Source of the DNA: Cricetomys ansorgei
Taxonomy: Eukaryota; Chordata; Mammalia; Rodentia; Nesomyidae
Direction of reading: 5' to 3'
Length of the DNA stretch: 64,000 nucleotides
Assembly: GCA_026225945.1 (NCBI GenBank)
Contig: JAMJFZ010001816.1
Location: 2,797,501-2,861,500 of the forward strand
This document shows positions 54,561 through 64,000 of this stretch, one piece after another. The position numbers and the translations under genes were made by a program. Every line of letters begins with the position of its first letter. Within the stretch, counting starts at the first letter, position 1. The notes under the pieces were generated by a model. It searched no databases, was not told the origin of the DNA, and saw only the letters and a list, made by a program, of their open reading frames with translations.

Positions 54561-55156
54561 TAAATAAGTCTACATTCAAACAAACCACGTAAAAGAATAC
54601 CTATTTTTATGTGTAGAGAAGTATACAAGTCTGTCACGTACTTGTGCTCACTATCATCTCCTTTCTTAGGTGTAACTTCTAAGTTTGACAGTCAGGTGGC
54701 ATTTCATACTGTTTGCCACGAAGGGAAGACTGATCCTTGGATAATATTTCATGGTTAGTGCTGCCAGACAGGCACATTGATCAGTAGGCTACAAGGATAG
54801 CGTCTTTCCTTGAGTGAGTTGGGCTGGGTTACTTAGTGGCTGGATGCCCAATGCTTATTTGATTCACTACTAGATTGGGTGTGCCCATGAGGGCTTTCAT
54901 ATTGAATGGGTAAATGAGGCTGATGAATGCAGGGTATTTTCTTTCTTCCCAAAGGTTGAGCTCATTTTCTGTAAGGAAGCCACATGTTTCTATGAGTGAG
55001 CTTGGAGAAACTTTCCTTATTCATGTCAATTTCCCATCGACAGACAGAGATGCTATAGCAACTTGATCAGAGTTACTGAGGACTGATTAAACAGAGATCT
55101 TGGAAAAGGGTGCTTTGTATGGCTGCATGGTTAATACTATTGTATTCTTGGGTGGC

Positions 55157-55157
<1 letters not shown>
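54561..55157. other. No recognised feature
   Basis: About 600 bp, unique-looking. No supported gene. Confidence 0.5.

Positions 55158-55204
<47 letters not shown>
55158..55204. repeat. (CA)n microsatellite
   Basis: Pure CA run of about 47 bp. Confidence 0.97.
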
Positions 55205-55206
<2 letters not shown>

Positions 55207-55912
55207 AGTTCTGGTGTGGGGCGTCATTCCTTTGCCAGACTTACTAGCTATCATTGCATTCTAGACTTTATGTGATTTAAATTGATAATGAGTTCCAGGC
55301 TTAAAATGACACCCTGTGAGATGACTCATTATGCAGAGGCCTGAGAGAACTTCCTTTAACTAGGGGGTTGGGTAAACCTAAGGGTATAGATTTGTCTGTC
55401 TAAACTCTTCAAGAACAACCCTTCCCTTGGTGGGCATTGAGTTGAGTTGCACGTGAGGTTGCGGTTTTCTCCAGGGAATCTCATCTCCCTTATTTCCTGG
55501 ATGGTGTTGGTCTGATGTAGCTGGTGATCATCATTTAAATAATCTTCCGTTGTAAAATGTAGTGACTTCCCAGGGGAACTCATCAGAGCCAGGATTTACT
55601 CATATGTGGGACCATCCAGAAAGTTTGGATAGAAATAGAACTTGGGGGGATGTGATGTTTCAAGCTTCCGTGTTTCTTGAGACAGAGTTTCTTGGCAATC
55701 CTTCTCCTCTGGTTGATTTCTCCCACAATCCTTTTAATAATTGCTTTGTTTTGTTTTCCTTGAAACTGCTCTTATATAGATAGCCCTTAAATGTGTTCAA
55801 ACCTCAAGAAAGGTTCTTGTGGATCCTGTGAATGATGTCCTGCCTGTAAACTGAGAGCAGGGCCCTTGTACTTCTCAAACCTGTATGTTTTTTGTTTTTG
55901 TTTGTTTTTTGG
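55205..55912. other. No recognised feature
   Basis: About 700 bp, unique-looking, ending in a TTTG run at 55887-55910 at the tail of the next SINE. Confidence 0.5.
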
Positions 55913-56222
55913 TATGTATATGTGTGTCTATGTGTGCACAAGAACATGTTCCTGGATGCACATGCCAGTGGATGCTAGGACGGTCTTTCTCAGTCACATT
56001 CTACTTTTTCATTTATTTATTTTTAAACAGTCTCTCACTGAGCCTGACCCTCATCCATTCAGCTAACGTGGCTATTATAATCCCCAAGGGACCTCTCTGC
56101 TTTCCCAGCGTGCAATTGCAGGCAGACACCACTGCATTTCATTTATATGTGAGTTTTAGGGACCAAATTCAGGTCTTCATGCTTGCATGGTGAGCATGTT
56201 AGTAGCAGAATCAGCTCTCCAA
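55913..56222 (-). repeat. B4/RSINE1-family SINE
   Basis: TGTGTGCACAAGAACATG tail, AAACAGTCTCTCACTGAGCC, AGGGACCAAATTCAGGTC and TTCATGCTTGCATGGTGAGC. Confidence 0.88.
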
Positions 56223-56225
<3 letters not shown>

Positions 56226-56271
<46 letters not shown>

Positions 56272-56476
56272 TGTGTGGTGTGTGTGTGTGGTGTGTGTGT
56301 GTGGTGTGTGTGGTGTGTGTGGTGTGTGTGTGTGTATATGTGTGGTATGTGTGTGGTCTGTGTGTGTGTTTGTGTGGTCTGTGTGTGTATGTATGTGTGT
56401 GTATATGTGTGTGGTGTGTGTGTGTGCATGTATGTGTGTGGTGTGTGTGTGTGTGGTTGTGTGTGTGTGTGTGTGT

Positions 56477-56511
<35 letters not shown>

Positions 56512-56630
56512 TCTGTGTGTGTGTTTGTGTGGTCTGTGTGTGTATGTATGTGTGTGTTTGTGTGTCTGTGTGTGTGTGTGTGTATGTATGTGTGTGTGTG
56601 TATGTGTGTGGTGTGTGTGTGTGTGTGTGT

Positions 56631-56669
<39 letters not shown>

Positions 56670-56714
56670 TGTGTGTGTGTGTGTGTGTGGTATGTGTGTG
56701 TGGTATGTGTGTGT
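56226..56714. repeat. Very long (TG)n with GGTGTG and TATG variants
   Basis: About 490 bp of TG interrupted by TGG, TATG, TCTG and TTTG variants, some in higher-order blocks (GGTCTGTGTGTGTGTTTGTG occurs twice, near 56355 and 56510). The 177-193-codon Cys/Val and Thr/His frames are artefacts. It sits between two antisense B4 elements. Confidence 0.97.
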
Positions 56715-56980
56715 AGACCAGAAGTCAACATTGGATGTTTTCCTTAATCACTCTCCACCTTATTTTTCAAGGGCAGGGTCTGATCCCGGAGCCCACTTGT
56801 CTGGCCAGTGAGTTCCTGAGATCGTCCCGTGCCTGTATCCAGCGGCTGCTGAGTGCTCGGGTTCCAGACACGCGCTGCTACCGTGGCTTCTTACATCAGT
56901 GCAGGATCTGAACGCAGGGCCTCATGCTTGCACAGCAGAGCAGACACTTTACCCATGAAAGGATCATCTTGATCATAGTT
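56715..56980 (-). repeat. B4/RSINE1-family SINE
   Basis: CACTCTCCACCTTATTTTTC, AAGGGCAGGGTCTGATCCC, CTGAACGCAGGGCCTCATGC and TTGCACAGCAGAGC. Its TG-rich tail is continuous with the TG array on its left. Confidence 0.92.
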
Positions 56981-57014
56981 TTTAAAAAAATAATTTGGTT
57001 TTTGTTTGTGTTTG

Positions 57015-57135
57015 TTTGTTTTTGAGACAGGGTTTCACTGTTGGAACTCTGAGTGTCCTGGTACTCACTCTGAAGACCAGGCTGGCCTCGAACTCACAGA
57101 GATCTGCCTGCTTCTGCCTCCCAAGTGGCCTAGTC
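57015..57135 (-). repeat. B1 SINE
   Basis: TTTTTGAGACAGGGTTTCAC, TTGGAACTCTGAGTGTCC, AGACCAGGCTGGCCTCGAAC and AGAGATCTGCCTGC. It stops at CTGCCTCCCAAGTGG, losing the 5' end. Confidence 0.95.
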
Positions 57136-57987
57136 CCTCTTTTTATAGTTTTAAGTTGGGAAATGTTCCCCACTCTAGGATAAATTCTTAGACGCCCTAT
57201 GCATGCTGTCTGAAAACCACTGAATTTTAGTGGGGTTTTGAGAGAGCAAAATGATTGATCTTATGAACTGGCTAGGAAAATCAAAGCAGGACTACTCTTT
57301 AACTGTACATACGCATTTGTTCATGGAGAAAGCTTAAGGACCTGGGCAAATTCAGCTCGGTAATTTCTCATACACACCTCTCACGGAGACTCATAGCTAC
57401 TGAGGCGTCCCACTTGAATTCTTTGGAGACTGTGTTGATAATTCATATTGTATCACTGTAATTTAGGTGCTTGGCAGGCAGGCATTTTTTTTTAAAGAAA
57501 AAAATTAATATTTGCTTGATTTCCTGATAAGAAGAATACTACAAAAGAATATTGCAAAACCTTGAAGGCTTGGCAGACTTTCCCACGTGGGTGGAAAAAT
57601 GTTGTTCTGAAGCCAAGCTAGAATTGCTCATGAAATATAACATAAAAAAATACATTAAGAAAGAACACTGGTCCCGGGGAAGAGACACAGATGTAAATAT
57701 ATAAAACAACAAAGCTTATGGGCTTTATTAGTGTGTGCCTACATACACAAAGGCATAATCACGATGTTATGAAAATGGCACGTCTTTGATATTAGAGGCA
57801 ATTGGAAAGTCTTTCTCATGCTGATTTTAACCTTTATCAGAGTCCCACTATGTCTGGGATCTGTGTTTGGTGTTGATATGTTTCTATCTTGCTCCTACCC
57901 ACATTCCATCTTAACCTTTGTTCTATGGCCTCACACAGGCAGCACAGATCTCTTCTGAGATGGAAAAGTTGCTTAAAGCTAGAAGAT
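57136..57987. other. No recognised feature
   Basis: About 850 bp, AT-rich. A palindromic E-box CCCACGTGGG lies at 57582-57591. No supported gene. Confidence 0.5.
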
Positions 57988-58130
57988 TGGAGCTGGCAGT
58001 GCTGGCTTACCACTAAAACTCTACTACCGAGGAGGCTTAGGCAGAAGGATCAGGAGTTCAAACAAAGCCAGTTTTGACTTTATAGTGAGTTAGAGGCCAA
58101 CCTGGGCTACGTGCAATCCTGTCTAAGAAA
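57988..58130 (+). repeat. B1 SINE, diverged
   Basis: TTGGAGCTGGCAGTGCTGGC head, GAGGAGGCTTAGGCAGAAGG, AGTTCAAACAAAGCCAG and TAGAGGCCAACCTGGGCTAC, the last suggesting a duplicated internal segment as in old B1 types. Confidence 0.8.
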
Positions 58131-59464
58131 GATCAAAGAAGAAACAAAATTAACCACACAACCGACTCACTGAAAGGGACGTCAGGTTTGCTTTTTATTC
58201 TTACCATTCTTCTAAAACTTTAGGAATGGCTATGTCTCAATCCCAGGACCATGGTTTCTCCCTTACTTCAGTTTGTCTCTTTGAACCCTGCCCTGGCTTG
58301 ATTTCTGTATTTCCACTTTTACTTACATGTAACTCCTTATACAGTCTTCAGCACTGGAATGCCCTCCGCCCCATGCTCCATTATGAATACGCAGGACAAA
58401 GAATATTTAAAAAGGTTACCAAAAATTGGCTGGCTGAATTAAAGTTTTACAACTTTCCATCGGTGATCCATTTTTAACTTTGTTTTTTCAGTCCAGGGGA
58501 TTGTAGATTAAAACGTGTACCCAAAGTATCATCCCATGGACATTATCAGTCGCTGGGCTTTCCAAACCTGTGTCCATCTGTTTTTCTTACAGAATCCTGA
58601 TATACAATGTCTGGGAATTTAAGAATTTCCTGCAAAGGAAAGGTGGCTAACGTCAGTTACCATGTTTACCGTATCTTATCCATCTAAAGACCATGTGTGT
58701 GAACGGTGTTTCCCTGAAATGCAACTGTTTCTTGCAAAATGAGAGAGGGAAAGGAGAGATGACGTCATGGGACAGGTTGGAGATTATCTCAAACAAAGGC
58801 TTTACTATAGCTTAGGAGGAGAAGTGGGAGAAGAGATGAGTAGTAGTTAATGAGTAATCAACAAAGTGTTCACTGAGTCTTTTCTGTATCCCCAAAGTGA
58901 AGTAACTGGTGTGAGAATCAATGCTGCAGTGTATTACCTGAAGAGGAAGTTCTGATCTCATTAGGCAATGTATATTTTGCATATCGCATGAAAGCAGTAT
59001 GTTCCTCAGAGCTGTCGGAAGTACAGGCAGAATCTGAAGGAGGGAGTTGCCAGTGATTTATAGACAAGCAAGAGCAAGTTGAGGGAGGCTTATGCTGGAC
59101 AATGAAGAGTTTTAGGTGGTCCTTTGAGACTACTGGCTGGAGATCCGAGGTAGGTTGAGGTTAGTTGAGAGAATGATCATGGATGTGGAGGGGTATTTAC
59201 GGAAAAGGAATGTGGGGTCTCAGATGATTGCAGGCGGATGACTTTAACCCTCGATGTAAAGGAAAGTCACAGAGGATTCGTAAAATAATGTGTCCTCTGG
59301 GAAGTCAGACCTGTCAGCCGGGCACAGGGTGGAATGGCATGGGGTGTGCAGGAAGGTAGTGAACTTCCGCCAACTGTACTTGTAAAAGTGATTTATTGGG
59401 CTGATTTTCAGGTAACAAGAAGTCAGTGATTTGAAAGTCAACAGGCCAGTGGCATCAGCACAAT
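58131..59464. other. Long repeat-poor stretch
   Basis: About 1.3 kb with no recognised repeat. CRE-type TGACGTCA at 58760-58767. Short frames only (83 and 65 codons), without domains. Confidence 0.5.
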
Positions 59465-59730
59465 CACAATATTACGCAGCCATCTCTGCTGTCTAGTTCC
59501 ACAGCATTTCCACCATTCCAAAGTAAGATTCCATCTTACTGAAGCGACTTTCCCCTGTAATGGTTCCAGTCTCTGGCTGCCATCAGTATGCATTCTGCCT
59601 TTGTAGTTACAGTCATTTCATATAGCTAGGATCATATAATCTGTAATTTTTGTGTCTTTTTTTTCAATGTGGTATATTTCAGGACTTATGTTTTGTGGTG
59701 AAAAATATCCCAGAGATCTATTTTTTTAAA
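59465..59730 (+). mobile_element. Old L1 (L1M-type) 3' UTR segment
   Basis: AGTTCCACAGCATTTCCACC, TCTCTGGCTGCCATCAGTAT and GTCATTTCATATAGCTAGGA follow the L1M phrase 'tgtctagttcc...cctggcaacc...atttcatataaatgg'. Confidence 0.65.
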
Positions 59731-59744
59731 GTTTTTAAAACATT

Positions 59745-59963
59745 TTTTATTCCATATATACATTTACTATGTGTATATTTGTGTGTTATATGTGTATGTA
59801 TGTGTTCACACATTTATGCACATCCATGACACAAATATGGAAGTCAGAGAACAACTTTCAGGAGTTGGTTATCTTTTTCCACTGTGTGGTCAGAGGAATT
59901 GATCGCAAGCCATCAGGTTTGATGGCAGGTATTTTTGCCAGCTGAGCTATCTGAGCAGCCCCA
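59745..59963 (-). repeat. B3 SINE
   Basis: Tail with TATGTGTATGTATGTG, ATATGGAAGTCAGAGAACAA, GAATTGATCGCAAGCCATCA and TTTTGCCAGCTGAGCTATC. Confidence 0.92.
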
Positions 59964-60084
59964 AAGATCTATTTTTGACCCATATGGAGGCAGATGGATG
60001 CACTGGTTCATCTAAACTTTATTTTGATGTGGGAGGGTGATTGTTAAATTTTATAGTTACGTTATATATATGTAGTAGGTACCC

Positions 60085-60220
60085 ATAAGGCAGTTATTCT
60101 GAGTAAGTGTAGTCCGAGAGGCCCGGGTCTCAGGTTGTTGGGAAGGTGAGTCAGGAGAATCACGAGTTCAAAGCTAGCTTGGGCTACAGACTGAGTTGAG
60201 ACCAGCCCGGGAAATTTAAT
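60085..60220 (+). repeat. B1 SINE, diverged
   Basis: TTGTTGGGAAGGTGAGTCAG, ACGAGTTCAAAGCTAGCTTG and GAGACCAGCCCGGG. Confidence 0.75.
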
Positions 60221-60249
60221 GTGAGCCTTTTTCCAAAGAAAAGCAACAG

Positions 60250-60310
60250 TAAAGAGGTCAGAGAATACAGTCAAGTGGTAAAATGCTTGCCCAGCATTCA
60301 CGAAGACTTA
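60250..60310 (+). repeat. ID element, 3' part lost
   Basis: GTCAAGTGGTAAAATGCTTG and CCCAGCATTCACGAAG correspond to the ID A-box half. The B box is not recognisable. Confidence 0.6.
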
Positions 60311-60487
60311 CTGAAAAGTTTACAGCAATAACACATGTACATTCACACAAAATAGAATAGTTGAAGTGATTAATTTTAGGGACTAAACTCTGAAATGTAG
60401 AGTAAGAGTAAAATGTATTGGTAGCCATATCTGGTAAGGCTCTCAAAATTCAGAAAAGAAATGATAATTGAGGTCTGTTTTCAAATT

Positions 60488-60628
60488 AGAATTTTTTTTT
60501 AAGTCGAGCCAGGGTCTCATGTAGCCCAGGCTGACCTCTAACTTTGGATGTAGCTGAGGCTGCCCTTGCACTCCTGTCCCTCTGGCCCCCACCTTCTGGA
60601 TTACAAGTGAGCGCCACCATGATGGCTG
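60488..60628 (-). repeat. B1 SINE, old
   Basis: CGAGCCAGGGTCTCATGTAG, CCCAGGCTGACCTCTAAC and GATTACAAGTGAGCGCCACC, with an internal duplication at 60550-60575. Confidence 0.85.
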
Positions 60629-60754
60629 CATTCTCTTGTAAAAGATTTGTTGGTTGGCCCTTAAACTTAAACTGATGCAAGCAGATTGGAAAACAGCCCA
60701 GGCGTGGAAATTGAATACTTCACAGAATGCCCGGCATAAATTTTATCTTGGGAA

Positions 60755-60776
60755 TTTTTTTTTTTTTTTTTTTTTT
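60755..60776. repeat. Poly(T) run
   Basis: 22 consecutive T. It could be the antisense tail of a retrocopy whose body lies to its right, but no polyadenylation signal is seen in that orientation. Confidence 0.9.
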
Positions 60777-60779
60777 GGC

Positions 60780-61121
60780 TGTGCTCATAAAGGGACAGAG
60801 TCAAAGGCTGGAGGCAGAGGATTTGTGAGGCGCGTTGAAGAAGCGTCGTTGGGGCATTTTCTAGCAGAGTGCGGTGGCGAGACACGCATCCGGTGTGACA
60901 GTACAAAGTACGGTAATGAGACACGCATCCCGTGTGACACCGGAGAATGCGGTGATGAGACAGGCATCCAGTGTGTCATGCCTGCCTCGTGGCAGGAGGC
61001 AAGCGTCCTATTTCCGAGCTCCATTCCCAGCTCCACAAAGAGGAACGCCACCCCTAGCCCCACGTAGTAAATTATCAGCATGTAATCAATAAACAGCCTT
61101 CTCGTTCCTTCTCTCATTGCA
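60780..61121 (+). mobile_element. CpG-rich LTR-like block of unknown family
   Basis: 342 bp beginning TG and ending CA, with AATAAA at 61088-61093 about 30 bp before the end, a tandem repeat in the upstream half and many CpGs. These are LTR features. I see no target-site duplication and no retroviral interior, and I do not recognise the family. The 137-codon frame 60654-61067 follows the 39-bp repeat and is not called as a gene. Confidence 0.45.
60862..60978. repeat. Three 39-bp tandem units
   Basis: Units 60862-60900, 60901-60939 and 60940-60978 share GAGACACGCATCC (unit 3 has GAGACAGGCATCC) and GTGTGACA. The period is a multiple of three, so the frame through it shows a 13-residue repeat. 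Confidence 0.95.
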
Positions 61122-61179
61122 TGAGGGGCGACCATAAGATGGTCTTTCAAATGAAAACATATTTCTTTTGTTTCGTTTT

Positions 61180-61318
61180 TCTTTTCTTTTTTTCTTTTTT
61201 TGAGACAAGGTCTTGCCTGCTGCCTCAAACTCAAGATTCTCCTTTTCTCAGCCTCCCACGTCTAAGTGCCACCACAGCTGGGATGACAGCTTCAGGCATG
61301 AGCCACCATGACTGGCTT
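61180..61318 (-). repeat. B1 SINE, rearranged
   Basis: T/C-rich head, TTTTTGAGACAAGGTCTTGC, CAGCCTCCCACGTCTAAGTG, CACAGCTGGGATGACAG and AGGCATGAGCCACCATG. Confidence 0.85.
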
Positions 61319-62427
61319 TCCCAGTGCGATTTATCAGTGCCATCACATTTAAAATCTTCGACGTGTTCAAACTTAATCATGAAACTTAAAACATCAGGCA
61401 AATCCAAAACAAAGGCAGTCTACAAAATCCATGACCACTACTTCTCAGAGATTACAAAAAACAAGGAAATACTGACCAAGTGTCTCAGCCAAGGGGTGTC
61501 CAGGCAGATAAGATGACTGTGTGCTCTTCTGGATAGAATCAAGGCACAGAGAGAAGAAATTAGTTGAAAAGCTGGTAAAATCTCAAAACAATATGGGGCT
61601 TAGTTAGAGGACACGTGCCGATGGTGGTTTCTTAGATTTGACAAGTATGTGTTGTCATGTGACTTGCTGACATTAGAGAAAACTAGGTAACGGGCACATA
61701 GGAAATCCTCATGTTATCTTTGGAACCTTCCTATAAATCTCTCTCTCTCTCTTTCTCTCTCTCATTCATATAGAAAAAAAAAATGTTGGTACTGACAACT
61801 CTTAGCTTCGGAGAGAAACTTTGTAAATTCACAGGTCTTTCTCAAATGATCTAGTCCTACCTCAGCCTCTCTGATCTTACCGCTGATAATCTCTCCCCAG
61901 TGCACATCCTTCACTAGGTCACATGGAGCTGTGTGACCATGTCTCACTGTTCCTTGAATGCGTTTCCTTTTTCTGTGTCACTTCCTAGTTTTTTTTAAAC
62001 CTATTCTTCCTATATATGATCATTACTTTTTGGAATATGTCTACCCTATTCTCAAGCCATGGCTCTGAAGGAATCCACTACCACGTCTTACAGGAATTAC
62101 AGAAATCCATTTCCATCTAGTGCCTCCACCCTTGTTCCCATGCAACGTGTTGCCCGCTTAGCTCTACAGCATGCTCTTCAAAGCAAAAATTGTTCTTCAA
62201 ACTTTTCATTGGACTATCCTGTTCTCAGAGTGAAACCCACCAGATTCTGCAGCCCCTTAGTTATAAGAGTTCAAGGGTATCATTTCCCTAGGAGATACAG
62301 AGGAGCTGCTGTCCTATCCCATCTGGGTGAGTATTGCTAATTATTCAACAGTTCCTGTCCCTATGCCCACCTCCACCTACTGTTTTCTGTTCACGAAGAG
62401 AGGAGAGAGATAACTATCTTTTCCTGG
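61319..62427. other. No recognised feature except a short (CT)n
   Basis: CT run at 61739-61764. Frame 62059-62340 (93 codons, +) has no recognised domain. Otherwise unique-looking. Confidence 0.5.
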
Positions 62428-62640
62428 CTCATATCAGTCTCCTGGTTCTATCCTTTATCAGCTGCGTGACCATAGGTAAGCTATTCGATTCTCTGTGTCT
62501 ACTTGCTCATCGGTTGTGAGGAATTATAGGAAGTGAAGTGCTTCCATCGTTACCTGGCAACAGAGTGGGGTTAAGAATACTGGTAGCTAGGCTCTAATCT
62601 GCACTGCGCCTTTGCAGCGCTGAGCATAAATGTAATGAAT
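62428..62640 (+). repeat. MIR remnant
   Basis: TTATCAGCTGCGTGACCATA and GGTAAGCTATTCGATTCTCT match the MIR core. GGGGTTAAGAATACTGGTAG at about 62568 may be the head of a second copy. Confidence 0.6.
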
Positions 62641-63770
62641 GCATTATATCGATACCCCCGGTTTCTAAAGTCTTACACAAATATTTGTTGAATAACTGCT
62701 CTTTCCTTTGTTTGGTATGTGTTTGCACTCTTTCCTCTTACTCCCATGTAGCCAGCAATATGTGTTCCTTGTTTCGACTTCAGCTCTGGTTTAGTTCTTC
62801 CAAAGGTCTCCCCTAGTCACGCCATCTCCACCGAAGCAGATCCATCTTCCTGCTGCTAGGTGCCCACAGTTCCCACATTGTTAGAACTTCCTGCCTCACT
62901 TATTAGACCGCAAGATGGGTGAGAGCTGCTAGCTCAGAATGAAGCTCTCAAAGGTGTCTCGTCAACCACTGACCATTGCATTGATGTCCTCAGGGTCACT
63001 GTACTGTGGCAAGGACCCACTGGTAATTTTTTCTACCCAGGAAATCCATCCGCAATTTCCCAAGGGAAGTGAAAAGAGTTAAGATTCCCTCATTGCAGTT
63101 GGATAGACGTGGAACTCAAAGATAACAGGGTCTTGGGAAAACGATAAAATGGAAATGTGTTTGAAAACTGTTTTAGATTGGAGAGGTTTAAGAGGCATAT
63201 GCTGTAAGCACAGCGTGTGTATTTAAATACTATTTCCCTGGAAACAGGTGGGGTAAGCTTCTGAAGGGCTGTTTCCTCGTGAATATCGCAAGCTATTTTA
63301 TACGTCATTGGCACAAAATAATGTTCAGCGAGCGCTTAGTAGAGGAGCACAAATGCACAGCAGAGATGACTAGAGCAAGAGAAACCTGAGGGAGTACCTG
63401 GTCAAACTCCATCGTGATGAATGAAAACTATACTCAGACGGTTTCAAGATGAGTAAAAAAAAAAAAATCATATTTCTGAGATATTATTTTAAAACCTAAT
63501 TGGTGGAGGCCAAGAGCAGAGGTGATTTTCTAAGCTCAGATAGAATATCAGTGGCAGAGCAGATTTCCAGGTTTTCTTCTCAAGCAGCAATGGAACTTTT
63601 ATGTCCAAAGGATTGATTTCATTCAGATTTTCTGATGCTCTGGGATGAACAACTCATTTAGATCACACTGTGCAATCTAATTTACCTCTATCCCAGCTAT
63701 ACCAGACTCCCAGCCTCCTGTGGAGACATTCAAGAATCATATTGGGATTGCCTAGGAGTGAACTTCTGAC

Positions 63771-63773
<3 letters not shown>
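62641..63773. other. Repeat-poor stretch, possible L2 traces
   Basis: CACAAATATTTGTTGAATAA (62680) and CTCACTTATTAGACCGCAAG (62897) are words of the L2 3' region, but I cannot trace a continuous copy. A-run at 63457-63468. No supported gene. Confidence 0.4.

Positions 63774-63814
<41 letters not shown>
63774..63814. repeat. (GT)n(AT)n microsatellite
   Basis: GT run passing into a pure AT run. Confidence 0.97.
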
Positions 63815-63896
63815 TCATTTTTGGTTTTGCATAAGAGTAGAAAATAAGGCTTAAGCATTAGCACCAAGTAAGACCAAAATAATTTAGAGCCATGTC

Positions 63897-64000
63897 TTAA
63901 TCATTGTTCTATTGCTGTGAAGAGACACCTTGGCCAAGGCAACTCAGAAGAGATCAAGCATTTAATTGGGACCTTGCTTATCAGGGTTTAGCCCATCATC
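63897..64000 (-). mobile_element. Rodent DNA element (URR1-like), cut by window edge
   Basis: TTCTATTGCTGTGAAGAGAC, CACCTTGGCCAAGGCAACTC and GCATTTAATTGGGACCTTGC match the common rodent element terminus. The element continues beyond the right edge. Orientation is given relative to 27618-28030. Confidence 0.8.

Noticed and set aside
56183..56811. Overlapping frames of 177-193 codons rich in Cys/Val (+) and Thr/His (-)
   Set aside because: They are translations of the TG array in all frames, so the stop-free length is a property of the dinucleotide.
57582..57591. Palindromic E-box CCCACGTGGG
   Set aside because: A single isolated motif in AT-rich DNA without other promoter signals.
60654..61067. 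137-codon frame with a Cys-containing 13-residue repeat, at first sight a small repeat protein
   Set aside because: The periodicity is the 39-bp DNA repeat. The frame starts in B1-adjacent sequence and crosses a poly(T) run (poly-Phe), and its neighbourhood looks like an LTR.

Overview
The window is non-coding DNA from a muroid (mouse-like) rodent. The main evidence is the SINE content: dozens of B1 copies, many B2/B3-type copies, ID elements (tRNA-Ala-derived) and B4-type ID/B1 composites (B4, RSINE1, ID_B1). Rodent L1 3' UTR fragments and rodent non-autonomous DNA elements add to this. The best-preserved B1 copies carry TTGTAACTCTGG where Mus and Rattus B1 usually read TGTAGCCCTGG, so I favour a muroid other than Mus or Rattus. 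That placement is inference from memory of the consensus sequences. Family names throughout come from remembered consensus similarity, with no library search behind them.

I find no protein-coding exon, tRNA, rRNA, snRNA or other functional RNA gene that I can defend. The long open frames are translations of microsatellites (Cys/Val from TG, Ser/Phe/Leu from CTTT, Arg/Glu/Lys from GA) or pass through SINE, L1 and L2 sequence. The window reads as an intergenic stretch or a very large intron.

Layout. 1-10 kb: SINEs, a CTTT tract, a 94-bp sequence present twice (3452-3545 and 6970-7063), and an unusual CTGACT-rich block (6000-6830). 10-25 kb: TCTA, GATA and long pyrimidine tracts, MIR remnants, and a DNA element split by an L1 fragment (17885-18592). 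25-36 kb: the most single-copy part, with a complete DNA element (27618-28030), a MER5A with an internal 49-bp duplication, and an L2 3' end (30765-31275). 36-48 kb: an MLT1 LTR, a Tigger remnant, a mixed CTT/CCT tract, AT-rich tracts, and a cluster of B1 copies at 47 kb. 48-64 kb: old L1M 3' segments, a CpG-bearing segment with consensus ISRE and CRE matches (52.4-53.0 kb), a tandemly duplicated rodent repeat (53.5-54.0 kb), a roughly 490-bp TG tract, and a CpG-rich, LTR-like block carrying three 39-bp repeats (60780-61121). The window ends inside another DNA element.

There are no genes here to describe as working together. What the sequence records is layered transposition: mammal-wide repeats (MIR, L2, MER5A, Tigger, MLT1, L1M) are cut by rodent L1 and DNA elements and then covered by SINEs, whose tails repeatedly adjoin microsatellites. 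No novel biological system is evident. The best leads are the LTR-like block at 60.8-61.1 kb, the 94-bp duplicated sequence, the CTGACT block and the ISRE-bearing segment.
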